In this document: positions 12,626-18,627 of the stretch, in pieces
How the letters are laid out: each line of letters starts with the position of its first letter
Numbering within the stretch: position 1 is the stretch's first letter
DNA from: a virus
IMG/VR virus record: IMGVR_UViG_3300047476_000521
Location: 1-64,000 of that record
Length of the DNA: 64,000 bases
Strand: one strand, 5' to 3'
The notes under the pieces: generated by a model
Database searches by the model: none
What the model saw: only the letters and a program-made list of their open reading frames with translations
What the model was told of the DNA's origin: nothing
Position numbers and translations under genes: made by a program

Positions 12626-12831
12626 AATTGACCATTACTATCAATATACACGAAAACATGACCAGTAGCCATAACACCAAAGTCATTATACTTGATAGTA
12701 TATTTGACCTGGCCTTTATTGGTGCTGGTATAAGAAGCCGAATGAATTTCATTTGAGCTCTCTATATAACCTGTTTCTTCAAGCAGGTTAACCAGCTGAT
12801 TACGGGTGAGTTTAGTAAGATCAGTAATCAT
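12610..12831 (-). CDS. Hypothetical protein, 73 aa
   Basis: MITDLTKLTRNQLVNLLEET... then a beta-rich half (KGQVKYTIKYNDFGVMATGH, FVYIDSNGQLVADY). AGGAGAATGAT precedes the start. Helix-then-sheet layout, no recognised family. Third gene of the leftward operon from the 13285 promoter; its stop codon is inside repeat array D. Confidence 0.7.
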   Translation of the reverse strand: MITDLTKLTRNQLVNLLEETGYIESSNEIHSASYTSTNKGQVKYTIKYNDFGVMATGHVFVYIDSNGQLVADY

Positions 12832-12843
12832 ATCATTCTCCTA

Positions 12844-13095
12844 TTAGTAATACTGTTCGACCTGCTTATCAACCATTTCACCAATCTCATTATAATTGGT
12901 GACACCACGAGCAGCCAATTCATTAATAGCCGCTTTGGTTACATCAGCATTTTGAGCACCAGAATAACCCCAATTCCAGTATACCAAATAGCATAGCTGC
13001 TCATTAGACATAACAGGCAAATAGCCGTGGTCTTGCTCGGCCTTATCAGCCATATCATTCATAGCAACCAGCCAATCATAGTCAAACGTAGTCAT
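12844..13095 (-). CDS. Hypothetical protein, 83 aa
   Basis: MTTFDYDWLVAMNDMADKAE..., start after AAGGAGAAACCAT. Helical, acidic, with aromatic pairs (CYLVYWNWGYSGAQNADVTK). Family unknown. Middle gene of the three-gene leftward operon. Confidence 0.7.
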   Translation of the reverse strand: MTTFDYDWLVAMNDMADKAEQDHGYLPVMSNEQLCYLVYWNWGYSGAQNADVTKAAINELAARGVTNYNEIGEMVDKQVEQYY

Positions 13096-13111
13096 ATGGT
13101 TTCTCCTTATA

Positions 13112-13261
13112 TTAGAGAACCCAAACCCGATTATAACAATTATCAGCCTTTATAATATAGCCGATAATAGTATTATAACCGAAGCAAAAGGCCGAAACTT
13201 CACAAACCACACACCCGAACTCATTATTATAAGGTTCGGGACGGGTAAAAGTCAAGTTCAT
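13112..13261 (-). CDS. Cys-containing small protein, 49 aa
   Basis: MNLTFTRPEPYNNEFGCVVC...FCFGYNTIIGYIIKADNCYN. AGGAGATAGCTA sits directly before the ATG. Four Cys, two as CVVC, could bind a metal. Its first codons mimic a promoter (ATGAACTTGACTTTTACC) but the ribosome site and frame favour coding. First gene of the leftward operon. Confidence 0.65.
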   Translation of the reverse strand: MNLTFTRPEPYNNEFGCVVCEVSAFCFGYNTIIGYIIKADNCYNRVWVL

Positions 13262-13284
13262 TAGCTATCTCCTATCTATTATTC

Positions 13285-13313
13285 ATTCTAGCCCGTTTCC
13301 CGAAAAATAGCAA
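13285..13313 (-). promoter_or_regulatory. Sigma70-type promoter, leftward
   Basis: Minus strand TTGCTA (13313-13308), 17-bp spacer TTTTTCGGGAAACGGGC, TAGAAT (13290-13285). The spacer has the TTTTTCG start and GGG near the -10 typical of this phage. Confidence 0.75.
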
Positions 13314-13347
13314 GCTTGGCCGTAAAAATATTTTTCTATTGCTACGC

Positions 13348-13376
13348 TTGACTTTTTCCGAAAAAGGGAGTACACT
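13348..13376 (+). promoter_or_regulatory. Sigma70-type promoter with no assigned gene
   Basis: TTGACT (13348-13353), 17 bp, TACACT (13371-13376), with an AAAAATATTTTT tract 12 bp upstream. The next 90 bp (GGGAGTGG... to the second promoter at 13465) contain no convincing gene, so this may yield a short RNA or a long leader for 13525. Confidence 0.7.
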
Positions 13377-13464
13377 CTAGGGAGTGGTTGTTGAGGTGGG
13401 CTGGTTCTTCACAACGGCAGAGCTCTGGGTTGAAAAATATTTTTAAAAAGTCGGGTTGGGGGGG

Positions 13465-13493
13465 TTGACATTTTTCGAGTTACGGGTTAGACT
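13465..13493 (+). promoter_or_regulatory. Sigma70-type promoter for 13525-13995
   Basis: TTGACA (13465-13470), TTTTTCGAG spacer of 17 bp, TAGACT (13488-13493). An AAATATTTTTAAAAA tract and a run of seven G precede the -35. Second of two rightward promoters stacked in this gap. Confidence 0.8.
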
Positions 13494-13524
13494 GAATCTA
13501 CGATAGGAAAAACGGAGAAAACTG

Positions 13525-13746
13525 ATGACTCGCTCTGAAGCTTTACAATTCCTTAATAAGGCCGAATTCCGCCCGTTTACTAAGGCTGACTGGTATTCGT
13601 TCGCTGGTTGCGAATCAAACTATCCGCTTATATGCGAGGATTATAAAGGATTTCTTATTATAATCGATGGCGGTTCGTTTACCTTTTATCCGCATGAAGC
13701 TTTATATGAGGGAACGGATGAAGGCGTTGAGCGTTTCGAAATATAA
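13525..13746 (+). CDS. Small paralogue pair member 1, 73 aa
   Basis: MTRSEALQFLNKAEFRPFTK...YPLICEDYKGFLIIIDGGSF. It shares the pattern (A/T)EF(R/K)PFT-x2-D-x3-F(A/S)G-x6-YP(L/M)I with the next gene at 13774, so the two arose by tandem duplication. CGGAGAAAACTG precedes the start. Soluble acidic protein; function unknown. Confidence 0.75.
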   Translation: MTRSEALQFLNKAEFRPFTKADWYSFAGCESNYPLICEDYKGFLIIIDGGSFTFYPHEALYEGTDEGVERFEI

Positions 13747-13773
13747 TAAAACAACTCAAATAGGAGAAAACTG

Positions 13774-13995
13774 ATGAACGCCACTACTGCTTTGATTATG
13801 GTTGCTAAAACCGAATTCAAGCCGTTTACTATCTCTGATTATGAGGCGTTTTCTGGAGTTACTAGCGAATATCCTATGATTGGCGAATACGAGGATTATA
13901 TCATTGTTATTGACGGTGATGTAATTCAGATTACTGAATGCGAATTGGGTTCTTGCTATCAGTTTAATCTCGGCGAGGCACTTCGAATCTTTTAA
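13774..13995 (+). CDS. Small paralogue pair member 2, 73 aa
   Basis: MNATTALIMVAKTEFKPFTI...YPMIGEYEDYIIVIDGD, same length as and aligned with the 13525 product from TEFKPFT onward. AGGAGAAAACTG precedes the ATG, identical in layout to the first copy. Retention of both copies suggests distinct roles or targets. Confidence 0.75.
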   Translation: MNATTALIMVAKTEFKPFTISDYEAFSGVTSEYPMIGEYEDYIIVIDGDVIQITECELGSCYQFNLGEALRIF

Positions 13996-13996
13996 C

Positions 13997-14024
13997 TTGA
14001 CATTCCACAAATACCCAGTATAAT
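13997..14024 (+). promoter_or_regulatory. Sigma70-type promoter for 14056
   Basis: TTGACA (13997-14002) and TATAAT (14019-14024), both perfect, 16-bp spacing. It starts right after the previous stop codon. Confidence 0.85.
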
Positions 14025-14055
14025 CATTAGTGCAGGAAATGAAGGAACAGAAACA

Positions 14056-14367
14056 ATGACTAGCATATATGACTTCATCGAAGACGTCAATGAAAAGCTT
14101 TTCCGCCGTACTGATAATATGACTCGAGTATCTGCTGATAAGCTTGGATTGGATATCCGTGCTGGTTATAATCTTTATATTGATGAGGAATGCATTATAG
14201 TCGATAGGCATTATGACCGTATGCTACAATATTACGGTGCGTTCGAATATGTCGATAAAGAATTCCGAAACGAAATTGGTGATTATGTGATTTATACTAA
14301 TGGTGATGATCGGGTTTTGAACTGCCTTGAGCGTTACTATGACATGGAAGCAGAGGCTGAGCAGTAA
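14056..14367 (+). CDS. Hypothetical acidic protein, 103 aa
   Basis: MTSIYDFIEDVNEKLFRRTD..., AAGGAACAGAAACA upstream. The C-terminal half (YVIYTNGDDRVLNCLERYYD) is loosely similar in tone to the 13525/13774 pair (strand, acidic turn, helix), but I cannot align it with confidence. No motif. Single-gene unit with its own promoter. Confidence 0.7.
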   Translation: MTSIYDFIEDVNEKLFRRTDNMTRVSADKLGLDIRAGYNLYIDEECIIVDRHYDRMLQYYGAFEYVDKEFRNEIGDYVIYTNGDDRVLNCLERYYDMEAEAEQ

Positions 14368-14397
14368 AATATTTTTTAAAAAAGTCCTGGAAGGGGG

Positions 14398-14426
14398 TTG
14401 ACTTTTTCGAGGAACCGAGGTAGAGT
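14398..14426 (+). promoter_or_regulatory. Sigma70-type promoter for 14458-15326
   Basis: TTGACT (14398-14403), TTTTTCGAGG spacer of 17 bp, TAGAGT (14421-14426). AAAATATTTTTTAAAAAA and a G run precede the -35, the same composite layout as 13465. Confidence 0.8.
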
Positions 14427-14457
14427 TAGATTATAGGTTGAAACGGAAGGAAGTCAA

Positions 14458-14607
14458 ATGTCTAACACTCGCTTTAGCCCCAAACGCCTCGATCCGGCTC
14501 TCGCCCTGGCTCTGCTTCAGACTCGCGAGAACGTAGCCGTTACCGTTTGCAAGCCCAAGCGTTCCAAAAAGGTTAACATTCCTTCCAATAAGGTTATCAT
14601 CAAGTAA
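14458..14607 (+). CDS. Basic small protein, 49 aa
   Basis: MSNTRFSPKRLDPALALALL... then a Lys-rich tail (CKPKRSKKVNIPSNKVIIK). GGAAGG upstream. Net positive charge suggests nucleic-acid or ribosome contact; unproven. First gene of a five-gene unit. Confidence 0.65.
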   Translation: MSNTRFSPKRLDPALALALLQTRENVAVTVCKPKRSKKVNIPSNKVIIK

Positions 14608-14619
14608 GGAGATAATCAT

Positions 14620-14823
14620 ATGGCTAATATGTCCTACTGCAAATTCCAGAATACTTCTCGTGATATGGATGATTGCCTTGAAGATATGCGTGAGGCATAT
14701 GAGAATGCTGATACTCTTAAGGAGTATCTGGCTACTCTCTCAAAAGAAGAACAGTATGGCTTTAATATGATGCGCCAATACTGCCTTGAGTTTGTCCGTC
14801 TTATGGAAGATATGGAGCGCTGA
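14620..14823 (+). CDS. Conserved-looking acidic helical protein, 67 aa
   Basis: MANMSYCKFQNTSRDMDDCL..., preceded by AAGGAGATAATCAT. The opening MSYCKFQNT followed by a helix with DL/DM-x-DC resembles small proteins I recall from many phages and their hosts (MSYCRFENTxxDL). Role unknown. Soluble, mostly helical. Confidence 0.75.
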   Translation: MANMSYCKFQNTSRDMDDCLEDMREAYENADTLKEYLATLSKEEQYGFNMMRQYCLEFVRLMEDMER

Positions 14824-14824
14824 T

Positions 14825-15049
14825 ATGACATACTATATCCTCCACCTTGATAAAGGCATATTTAGAGTTCGATTGACTGCCGAAAAGGTTGCAACCTATC
14901 TTTTAGGTAAATCTATCAAATACATTGTAATAATGAAGAATTATCCCGAATCTGAGATTCTGGATAATTCCGAATCTGATGTTGTAAAGCGTTATGTTCC
15001 TTCTGATGGTAATGTATCAAAGATCCAAAAAGAACTGGAGGCATTATGA
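14825..15049 (+). CDS. Hypothetical protein, 74 aa
   Basis: MTYYILHLDKGIFRVRLTAE..., directly after the previous stop; GGAGCGCTGAT lies upstream. Alpha/beta layout with a Lys/Ser-rich middle. Its opening (strand, then a short helix ending in YLLGKSIKYIV) recalls the 15046/15189 pair, which also begin with a strand and a V-x-YYI helix. Confidence 0.7.
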   Translation: MTYYILHLDKGIFRVRLTAEKVATYLLGKSIKYIVIMKNYPESEILDNSESDVVKRYVPSDGNVSKIQKELEAL

Positions 15050-15189
15050 TTAAGCTAATGAAAATCACAATTTACTTCAGCGGTGGACAGAAAACTTATT
15101 ATAATATCTCTCGTACCGCAGTCAAGTATTATATTGATTGGTATCGAGATAATAAGGATTTGTGCACCTATGTATTGGAGGATGCATAA
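15046..15189 (+). CDS. Tandem duplicate 1, 47 aa
   Basis: MIKLMKITIYFSGGQKTYYN then ISRTAVKYYIDWYRDN. The next gene has the same MIK-x-M start and the identical block NISRTAVKYYI, so this is a tandem duplication. CTGGAGGCATT precedes the ATG, which overlaps the previous stop. Confidence 0.7.
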   Translation: MIKLMKITIYFSGGQKTYYNISRTAVKYYIDWYRDNKDLCTYVLEDA

Positions 15190-15326
15190 TGATTAAGCGA
15201 ATGAATCTCACGATCTATACGGATAAGGGTGTTATCCATTATCTTAATATCTCTCGTACTGCAGTAAAGTATTATATTGCTTATCATCAAGAGAACCCAG
15301 ATTTCTATGGCTACGCTCTAGATTAA
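15189..15326 (+). CDS. Tandem duplicate 2, 45 aa
   Basis: MIKRMNLTIYTDKGVIHYLN then ISRTAVKYYIAYHQEN; paralogue of the gene just upstream, with a start overlapping its stop (TAATG). Same helix block, diverged ends. Function unknown. Confidence 0.7.
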   Translation: MIKRMNLTIYTDKGVIHYLNISRTAVKYYIAYHQENPDFYGYALD

Positions 15327-15345
15327 AAAAAGTTCACAGTCGGGG

Positions 15346-15374
15346 TTGACTTTTTCCAGGATCTAGGGTAGAAT
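15346..15374 (+). promoter_or_regulatory. Sigma70-type promoter for 15429
   Basis: TTGACT (15346-15351), TTTTTCCAGGATCTAGG spacer of 17 bp, TAGAAT (15369-15374). This is the clearest example of the shared spacer sequence. Confidence 0.85.
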
Positions 15375-15428
15375 GATAATACGATGGGTGATGAGCTCAT
15401 CCGGTGAAACTCTGATAGGAGATATATG

Positions 15429-15950
15429 ATGTCTAAGCGTTCTGAGGCTATTGAGGTGATGAAGGCCAACGAGGGTAAGTCGATGGCTGATGTGGTTAAG
15501 CTTATCGCCGAGCGTATCGGTGTTACCGAGGGCAATGCTAAGTCCTACTACAAGTGGATTGTCCAGCACGGCATGGCTCCCGGTGAGGTTGTTAAGTCTA
15601 CCCGTGCCAAGGCAGAGCCCAAGGCTAAGGCTGCGAAGGCTGCTAAGCCGAAGCTTGTCAAGGTTCCCAAGCCTCGTGTGGCTGGGGACAAGGAAGAGGC
15701 TGAGAAGGCCAAGCTTGGTAAGGAAAAGACAGCGGAAGAAATTGCGGATATTCGTGCTAAGAACCTCCAGCGTTTAAAGGCTGTGGGAGCCAAATACGCT
15801 CGTGGCCAGTATGCCGAAGGTCGTGCTGGTGGTTTCACCAAGAAGCAGGCTCAGGAAGCCCGAGACTATGTCGCTGCTGTAAACGATGACCTGGAGTCCT
15901 TTAAGTCCCCGACGTTCTTGTCTATGGACGAGGTCAAGGTTCTCGTGTAA
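15429..15950 (+). CDS. Histone-H1-like basic DNA-binding protein, 173 aa
   Basis: Residues 1-50 form a helix-turn-helix-like domain (SEAIEVMKANEGKSMADVVK then LIAERIGVTEGNAKSYYKWI). Residues 55-85 are Lys/Ala/Pro-rich (KAEPKAKAAKAAKPKLVKVP), like histone H1 tails, and the C-terminus is helical. A bacterial H1-like or nucleoid-type role is likely, on phage or host DNA. AGGAGATAT lies 7 bp before the second of two adjacent ATGs, which I take as the start. It is a single-gene unit: strong promoter upstream, terminator downstream. Confidence 0.75.
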   Translation: MSKRSEAIEVMKANEGKSMADVVKLIAERIGVTEGNAKSYYKWIVQHGMAPGEVVKSTRAKAEPKAKAAKAAKPKLVKVPKPRVAGDKEEAEKAKLGKEKTAEEIADIRAKNLQRLKAVGAKYARGQYAEGRAGGFTKKQAQEARDYVAAVNDDLESFKSPTFLSMDEVKVLV

Positions 15951-15982
15951 TTTCTAGCCTACCGCATTTTAGCACCAAAGTC

Positions 15983-16035
15983 AAGTCCGCCCTATCGTTG
16001 TCTCTGTGGAGCCCCAGGTAGGCGGACTTTTTTTT
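15983..16035 (+). terminator. Rho-independent terminator with long loop
   Basis: AAGTCCGCC (15983-15991) pairs perfectly with GGCGGACTT (16021-16029), followed by a T run. The 29-nt loop is unusually long. It ends the 15429 transcript just before the next promoter. Confidence 0.85.
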
Positions 16036-16056
16036 AAAAATATCTCGTTTTAGGGG

Positions 16057-16085
16057 TTGACATTTTTCGGGATCTAGGGTACATT
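16057..16085 (+). promoter_or_regulatory. Sigma70-type promoter for the 16.2-17.4 kb unit
   Basis: TTGACA (16057-16062), TTTTTCGGGATCTAGGG spacer (17 bp), TACATT (16080-16085). An AAAAATATC tract and GGGG lie upstream. The spacer is almost the same as at 15346. Confidence 0.8.
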
Positions 16086-16107
16086 AAGAATATGGGGTGA
16101 ACTGAAA

Positions 16108-16174
16108 GTCTTGTAGTGATTAAGCTGTGGCTTGTCCATAACGAGTCTTGCAGTGATTAAGCTATGGCTTCGCC
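16108..16174 (+). repeat. Two tandem 30-nt leader repeats with small hairpins
   Basis: GTCTTG(T/C)AGTGATTAAGCT followed by (G/A)TGGCTT occurs at 16108 and again at 16145 (37-bp offset). Each copy contains AAGC(T)...GCTT, able to form a small hairpin. They lie in the untranslated leader between the promoter and the duplicated genes. Confidence 0.7.
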
Positions 16175-16207
16175 GTTCATCTCATACCGAACTCTGGAGG
16201 ATTGATT

Positions 16208-16327
16208 ATGGTTGTCTATTACACTCGCTGGCTCAATCTTTTTGTTACTGATTACATTATCAGCGATGTGAAGCCATATAGCTGCGATGCATCCTGGTGG
16301 ATTGTTCCTGGAACTCTGGAGGATTGA
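16208..16327 (+). CDS. Mini-protein, SWWIVPGT family, copy 1, 39 aa
   Basis: MVVYYTRWLNLFVTDYIISD then VKPYSCDASWWIVPGTLED. TGGAGGATTGATT precedes the ATG. The second half is repeated in the next gene, with 48 bp identical at DNA level (16264-16311 and 16392-16439), so the duplication is recent. A more distant relative at 18664 ends SEWLVPGT. Function unknown. Confidence 0.7.
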   Translation: MVVYYTRWLNLFVTDYIISDVKPYSCDASWWIVPGTLED

Positions 16328-16329
16328 TT

Positions 16330-16461
16330 ATGATCGTTGTATATTACGCTCCCTGTTTTAACGTTTTTTCTGTTACTGGTTACAATTTCAACGATGTGAA
16401 GCCATATAGCTGCGATGCATCCTGGTGGATTGTTCCTGGCACTATCAATCTGGAGAAGTGA
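16330..16461 (+). CDS. Mini-protein, SWWIVPGT family, copy 2, 43 aa
   Basis: MIVVYYAPCFNVFSVTGYNF then NDVKPYSCDASWWIVPGTIN. Same upstream site (TGGAGGATTGATT) as copy 1. The N-terminal half has diverged, while the C-terminal half is identical, which points to gene conversion or selection on that half. Confidence 0.7.
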   Translation: MIVVYYAPCFNVFSVTGYNFNDVKPYSCDASWWIVPGTINLEK

Positions 16462-16462
16462 T

Positions 16463-16786
16463 ATGTTTCTTTTATTTGTAGGCTGGGACTATTATCCTGA
16501 GGGTGGATGGAATGACTATTGGGGAACGTATAATACGTTAGAAGAAGCAGAGGCCGCTTATTCGAATATCAAACGTAAAACCGATTGGTGTCATATAGTC
16601 GATATTAGTGGTGAAATTCCTCGCCTTGTAAAGGAGAAGAATGATGTTCGCTGTGACATTTGTGGCAAGCGGTCTGTTATATTTGACTCTTGGTTCAACT
16701 ACTTCCCTTGTGAAGACCACGAACATCTAACGCCCAATCAGTATAAAGACGAGAAAGAAAAGTTGAAAGGTAAGAGGGAACTATGA
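16463..16786 (+). CDS. Zinc-ribbon-like protein, 107 aa
   Basis: MFLLFVGWDYYPEGGWNDYW..., start at the ATG right after the previous stop, with TGGAGAAGTGAT upstream. Residues 60-90 contain CDICGK and FPCEDH, candidate zinc ligands. The N-terminal half has a short strand-helix unit (TLEEAEAAYSNIKRK). Function unknown; a nucleic-acid-binding ribbon is the best guess. Confidence 0.7.
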   Translation: MFLLFVGWDYYPEGGWNDYWGTYNTLEEAEAAYSNIKRKTDWCHIVDISGEIPRLVKEKNDVRCDICGKRSVIFDSWFNYFPCEDHEHLTPNQYKDEKEKLKGKREL

Positions 16787-16815
16787 CCCATCTAGCAGAA
16801 TTTCTTGAGAAGTAA
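16783..16815 (+). CDS. Possible 10-aa leader or coupling peptide
   Basis: MTHLAEFLEK, its ATG overlapping the TGA of 16463 (ATGA) after AAGAGGG, and ending one base before the ATG of the next gene. It may only carry ribosomes to the next start. Confidence 0.3.
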   Translation: MTHLAEFLEK

Positions 16816-16816
16816 T

Positions 16817-17026
16817 ATGTTCGTCTATATCGTATTCTATCATATAGCGTATGAGGGAGAATATGCCCAGGCAGTATTCTCGTCCTACGATAAGGCTCGT
16901 TCATTCGAGTTGGAATTGATCTCCAAGATGAGTATAACAGGATCATCTGAATCAACGAGCATTCGTAAGGTTGAGGTGGATAAGGCTGATTATTATGGTT
17001 TTGAACTCGTAGGAGAGGAAGTCTAA
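16817..17026 (+). CDS. Hypothetical protein, 69 aa
   Basis: MFVYIVFYHIAYEGEYAQAV..., alpha/beta, with a strand start and helix YDKARSFELELISKM. The (F/V)Y-(I/V)-V-x-(Y/F) opening resembles the small SWWIVPGT-family and MKVYAV-type proteins in this region, suggesting a shared small fold. CTTGAGAAG upstream. Confidence 0.65.
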   Translation: MFVYIVFYHIAYEGEYAQAVFSSYDKARSFELELISKMSITGSSESTSIRKVEVDKADYYGFELVGEEV

Positions 17027-17027
17027 C

Positions 17028-17126
17028 ATGCGTAATGAAGAACTGCTCGCCGTTATTGGTTTGGGTGTTATGACCCTGGGTATGATCCTATTCCTCACCA
17101 TTATTGTCTATCTTCCGGAGGTGTGA
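17028..17126 (+). CDS. Single-TM peptide, 32 aa
   Basis: MRNEELLAVIGLGVMTLGMI then LFLTIIVYLPEV: one membrane helix. AGGAGAGGAAGTCTAAC precedes the ATG. Short but well placed between coupled genes. Confidence 0.55.
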   Translation: MRNEELLAVIGLGVMTLGMILFLTIIVYLPEV

Positions 17127-17127
17127 T

Positions 17128-17277
17128 ATGGATAAGCCAAAGAAGATTATCTCAGGATCATTCTCATATGTTTGTCGTCAGTCTCGCATATGGAGTGCAA
17201 TGGGCTATCGTATTGTAAAGCAGAAGCGTTGGAGTGATAACTCATATACGTTCGTATTGGAGAAGAATGATGACTGA
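17128..17277 (+). CDS. Basic small protein, 49 aa
   Basis: MDKPKKIISGSFSYVCRQSR... KQKRWSDNSYTFVLEKNDD. Start right after the previous stop with CGGAGGTG upstream, a strong site. Basic middle and strand-rich ends. No family recognised. Confidence 0.6.
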   Translation: MDKPKKIISGSFSYVCRQSRIWSAMGYRIVKQKRWSDNSYTFVLEKNDD

Positions 17278-17449
17278 TCTCGTAGATATGATTAAGAACC
17301 GTATTGCTCGAGTATCAATTGATGCCCGATATGGGTGCCCAATGTCATGGGATGAGGCCGAGAAGCTATTGGATATTATTGACAAGCTTCAGGCAGAGGT
17401 AGAGCGGCTGGAGGATTTCATCGAGGAAATCCTTCCCAAGGAGGACTAG
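17270..17449 (+). CDS. Coiled-coil small protein, 59 aa, TAG stop
   Basis: MTDLVDMIKNRIARVSIDAR... ending in the acidic coiled coil LQAEVERLEDFIEEILPKED. The second of two adjacent ATGs is chosen for its 7-bp distance from GGAG. Ends with TAG, one of few in the window. Could be a scaffold or antirepressor-type adaptor; unknown. Confidence 0.65.
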   Translation: MTDLVDMIKNRIARVSIDARYGCPMSWDEAEKLLDIIDKLQAEVERLEDFIEEILPKED

Positions 17450-17495
17450 CTCGATCTGAGCCATAAAATATTTTTCAAAAAGATCACTTTTCCGC

Positions 17496-17523
17496 TTGAC
17501 TTTTCCAGAGATTCAGGTACAAT
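17496..17523 (+). promoter_or_regulatory. Sigma70-type promoter for the 17.55-18.4 kb unit
   Basis: TTGACT (17496-17501), TTTTCCAGAGATTCAGG spacer region, TACAAT (17518-17523), 16-bp spacing. AAAATATTTTTCAAAAA lies about 15 bp upstream. Confidence 0.8.
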
Positions 17524-17551
17524 GGAATTATAGGTTGAAACGGAGGTTCTG

Positions 17552-17692
17552 ATGTCTACTATGTCCGCTAATGACGCCCACCGTCTGGAGCTTCAAGTCG
17601 CTATTCAGGAGTGCTATCTGAATGGTGATGCGGCTGGTGCAGCAGAGCTCGAGGCTGAGCTTCAGGAATTCGAAGACTGCATGGAGGATTGA
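17552..17692 (+). CDS. Acidic helical protein, 46 aa
   Basis: MSTMSANDAHRLELQVAIQE... AAELEAELQEFEDCMED, fully helical and acidic. CGGAGGTTCTG precedes the ATG. First gene after the 17496 promoter. No motif. Confidence 0.65.
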   Translation: MSTMSANDAHRLELQVAIQECYLNGDAAGAAELEAELQEFEDCMED

Positions 17693-17694
17693 TC

Positions 17695-17886
17695 ATGAAA
17701 GTCTACGCTGTCGTCACCCCGCTCTCTGATCCCCATGGTGAGTCCACGGATGCGCTCAAGGTTCGTAAAATGTTCAGCACTCGCGAGGCCGCTGCTTCTT
17801 ATGCAAAGAAGTTGAGAGAACGTAATAAGAAGGATGGCGGATATCAGTGGACTTATTCGGTCCGTTCTTATACTATGGGAGCTTGA
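17695..17886 (+). CDS. Hypothetical protein, 63 aa
   Basis: MKVYAVVTPLSDPHGESTDA then LKVRKMFSTREAAASYAKKL. TGGAGGATTGATC precedes the ATG. Strand, loop and Ala-rich helix layout like the 11202 product (MKVYAVLIHDG). Function unknown. Confidence 0.7.
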   Translation: MKVYAVVTPLSDPHGESTDALKVRKMFSTREAAASYAKKLRERNKKDGGYQWTYSVRSYTMGA

Positions 17887-17887
17887 T

Positions 17888-17947
17888 ATGACTATGGCTG
17901 AGATAATTGTGTTCGCTATCTTCGTCTATGCTGCTATGGAGGTTTGA
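17888..17947 (+). CDS. Possible 19-aa membrane peptide
   Basis: MTMAEIIVFAIFVYAAMEV, a single hydrophobic helix. GGGAGCTTGAT precedes the ATG. Its last codons supply the ribosome site (TGGAGG) of the next gene, so it may be mainly a coupling peptide. Confidence 0.4.
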   Translation: MTMAEIIVFAIFVYAAMEV

Positions 17948-17949
17948 TT

Positions 17950-18057
17950 ATGACTAGAATTCGTCTCTTTATCGCCTTTATACTGCTGGCAATTGGTGTT
18001 CTGCTTTTTGGTCCTGAATGGGCTTCCCGGACAATCGAAGAATCGAAAAGGAAATAA
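17950..18057 (+). CDS. Single-TM peptide, 35 aa
   Basis: MTRIRLFIAFILLAIGVLLF then GPEWASRTIEESKRK: N-terminal membrane helix and short charged tail. TGGAGGTTTGATT precedes the ATG. Confidence 0.55.
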   Translation: MTRIRLFIAFILLAIGVLLFGPEWASRTIEESKRK

Positions 18058-18060
18058 CCA

Positions 18061-18237
18061 ATGACCGAAGACCAAATTGAACGTATAGTCGAGCGTCAAA
18101 TGACCAACCTAGACCGACAACTGACCAAGGGTATGATTACCCAAGAGGAGTATGAGCAAGAGGTAAAAGAGCTTGACATGTGGGCTCGAGATGAGTATAG
18201 TGCCAGACAATTTTTTCGACAGTATCGGGAGTGGTAA
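18061..18237 (+). CDS. Charged helical protein with SHOCT-like motif, 58 aa
   Basis: The stretch LTKGMITQEEYEQEVKEL resembles the short SHOCT motif (L-x-xG-x-IT-x-EEYE), a helical oligomerisation element; the rest is charged helix ending FFRQYREW. AAGGAAATAACC precedes the ATG. Overlaps the next start by one base. Confidence 0.6.
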   Translation: MTEDQIERIVERQMTNLDRQLTKGMITQEEYEQEVKELDMWARDEYSARQFFRQYREW

Positions 18238-18407
18238 TGCCTTATCCAATTCGAACGATTGAACTGTATCAGAGAATGATGGCTGCTCAAAAGCGAGGCA
18301 CATTCACAGAGCATAATCTTCTTGACTTTATGCCGCATTTCTGGTATAATGGATCATATAATGAGTATTATGATACAGCATACTCCCCGAGGAGAAAGAA
18401 GCGATGA
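18237..18407 (+). CDS. Hypothetical protein, 56 aa
   Basis: MPYPIRTIELYQRMMAAQKR..., Tyr-rich middle (YNGSYNEYYDTAYS) and basic end PRRKKR. GGGAGTGGTA precedes the start. A promoter for the next unit is embedded in its coding sequence. Function unknown. Confidence 0.6.
   Translation: MPYPIRTIELYQRMMAAQKRGTFTEHNLLDFMPHFWYNGSYNEYYDTAYSPRRKKR
18322..18350 (+). promoter_or_regulatory. Sigma70-type promoter inside a gene
   Basis: TTGACT (18322-18327), 17 bp, TATAAT (18345-18350) preceded by TGG. It lies within the 18237 gene and would drive 18404 and the long unit to 20.2 kb. Confidence 0.7.
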
Positions 18408-18493
18408 GAGAGGCAATAGGTTGGGCTTTACTGTTGGTGCCTTGTCTTTTGTGTTTGTTGGTGATGTGGCTTGGGCGAGACCATTCTGTATAA
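18404..18493 (+). CDS. Single-TM peptide, 29 aa
   Basis: MREAIGWALLLVPCLLCLLV then MWLGRDHSV. GAGGAGAAAGAAGCG precedes the ATG, which overlaps the previous stop. One membrane helix, nothing else. Confidence 0.5.
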   Translation: MREAIGWALLLVPCLLCLLVMWLGRDHSV

Positions 18494-18529
18494 AGTCGGT
18501 CCTTTAGGAAATCACGAAAACTTGGCTGG

Positions 18530-18627
18530 GGGACCCGAAGCCTAGTGTCATCTCCGACAACACACCACAAGCTCCAAAGTCGCAACAAAGCTCCAAAGTC
18601 GCATCAAGAAACACTAAGGGACCCGAA
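18530..18627. repeat. Short direct repeats in a 170-bp gap
   Basis: AAGCTCCAAAGTCGCA occurs at 18569-18584 and 18588-18603 (19-bp period), flanked by two copies of GGGACCCGAA (18530-18539 and 18618-18627). The gap 18494-18663 holds no gene; it ends with an AATTCCGCAAAAATTTTT tract and the ribosome site of 18664. Confidence 0.75.

Noticed and set aside
13237-13261. Apparent leftward promoter (TTGACTTTTACC then TATAAT on the minus strand)
   Set aside because: It lies inside the first codons of the 49-aa gene at 13112-13261, which has a perfect ribosome site. The better promoter for that operon is at 13285-13313.
17447-17554. Amber readthrough from 17270 into the next gene
   Set aside because: The frame does continue, but it runs through a clear promoter and a second TAG before the 17552 gene, so it is not a coding extension.
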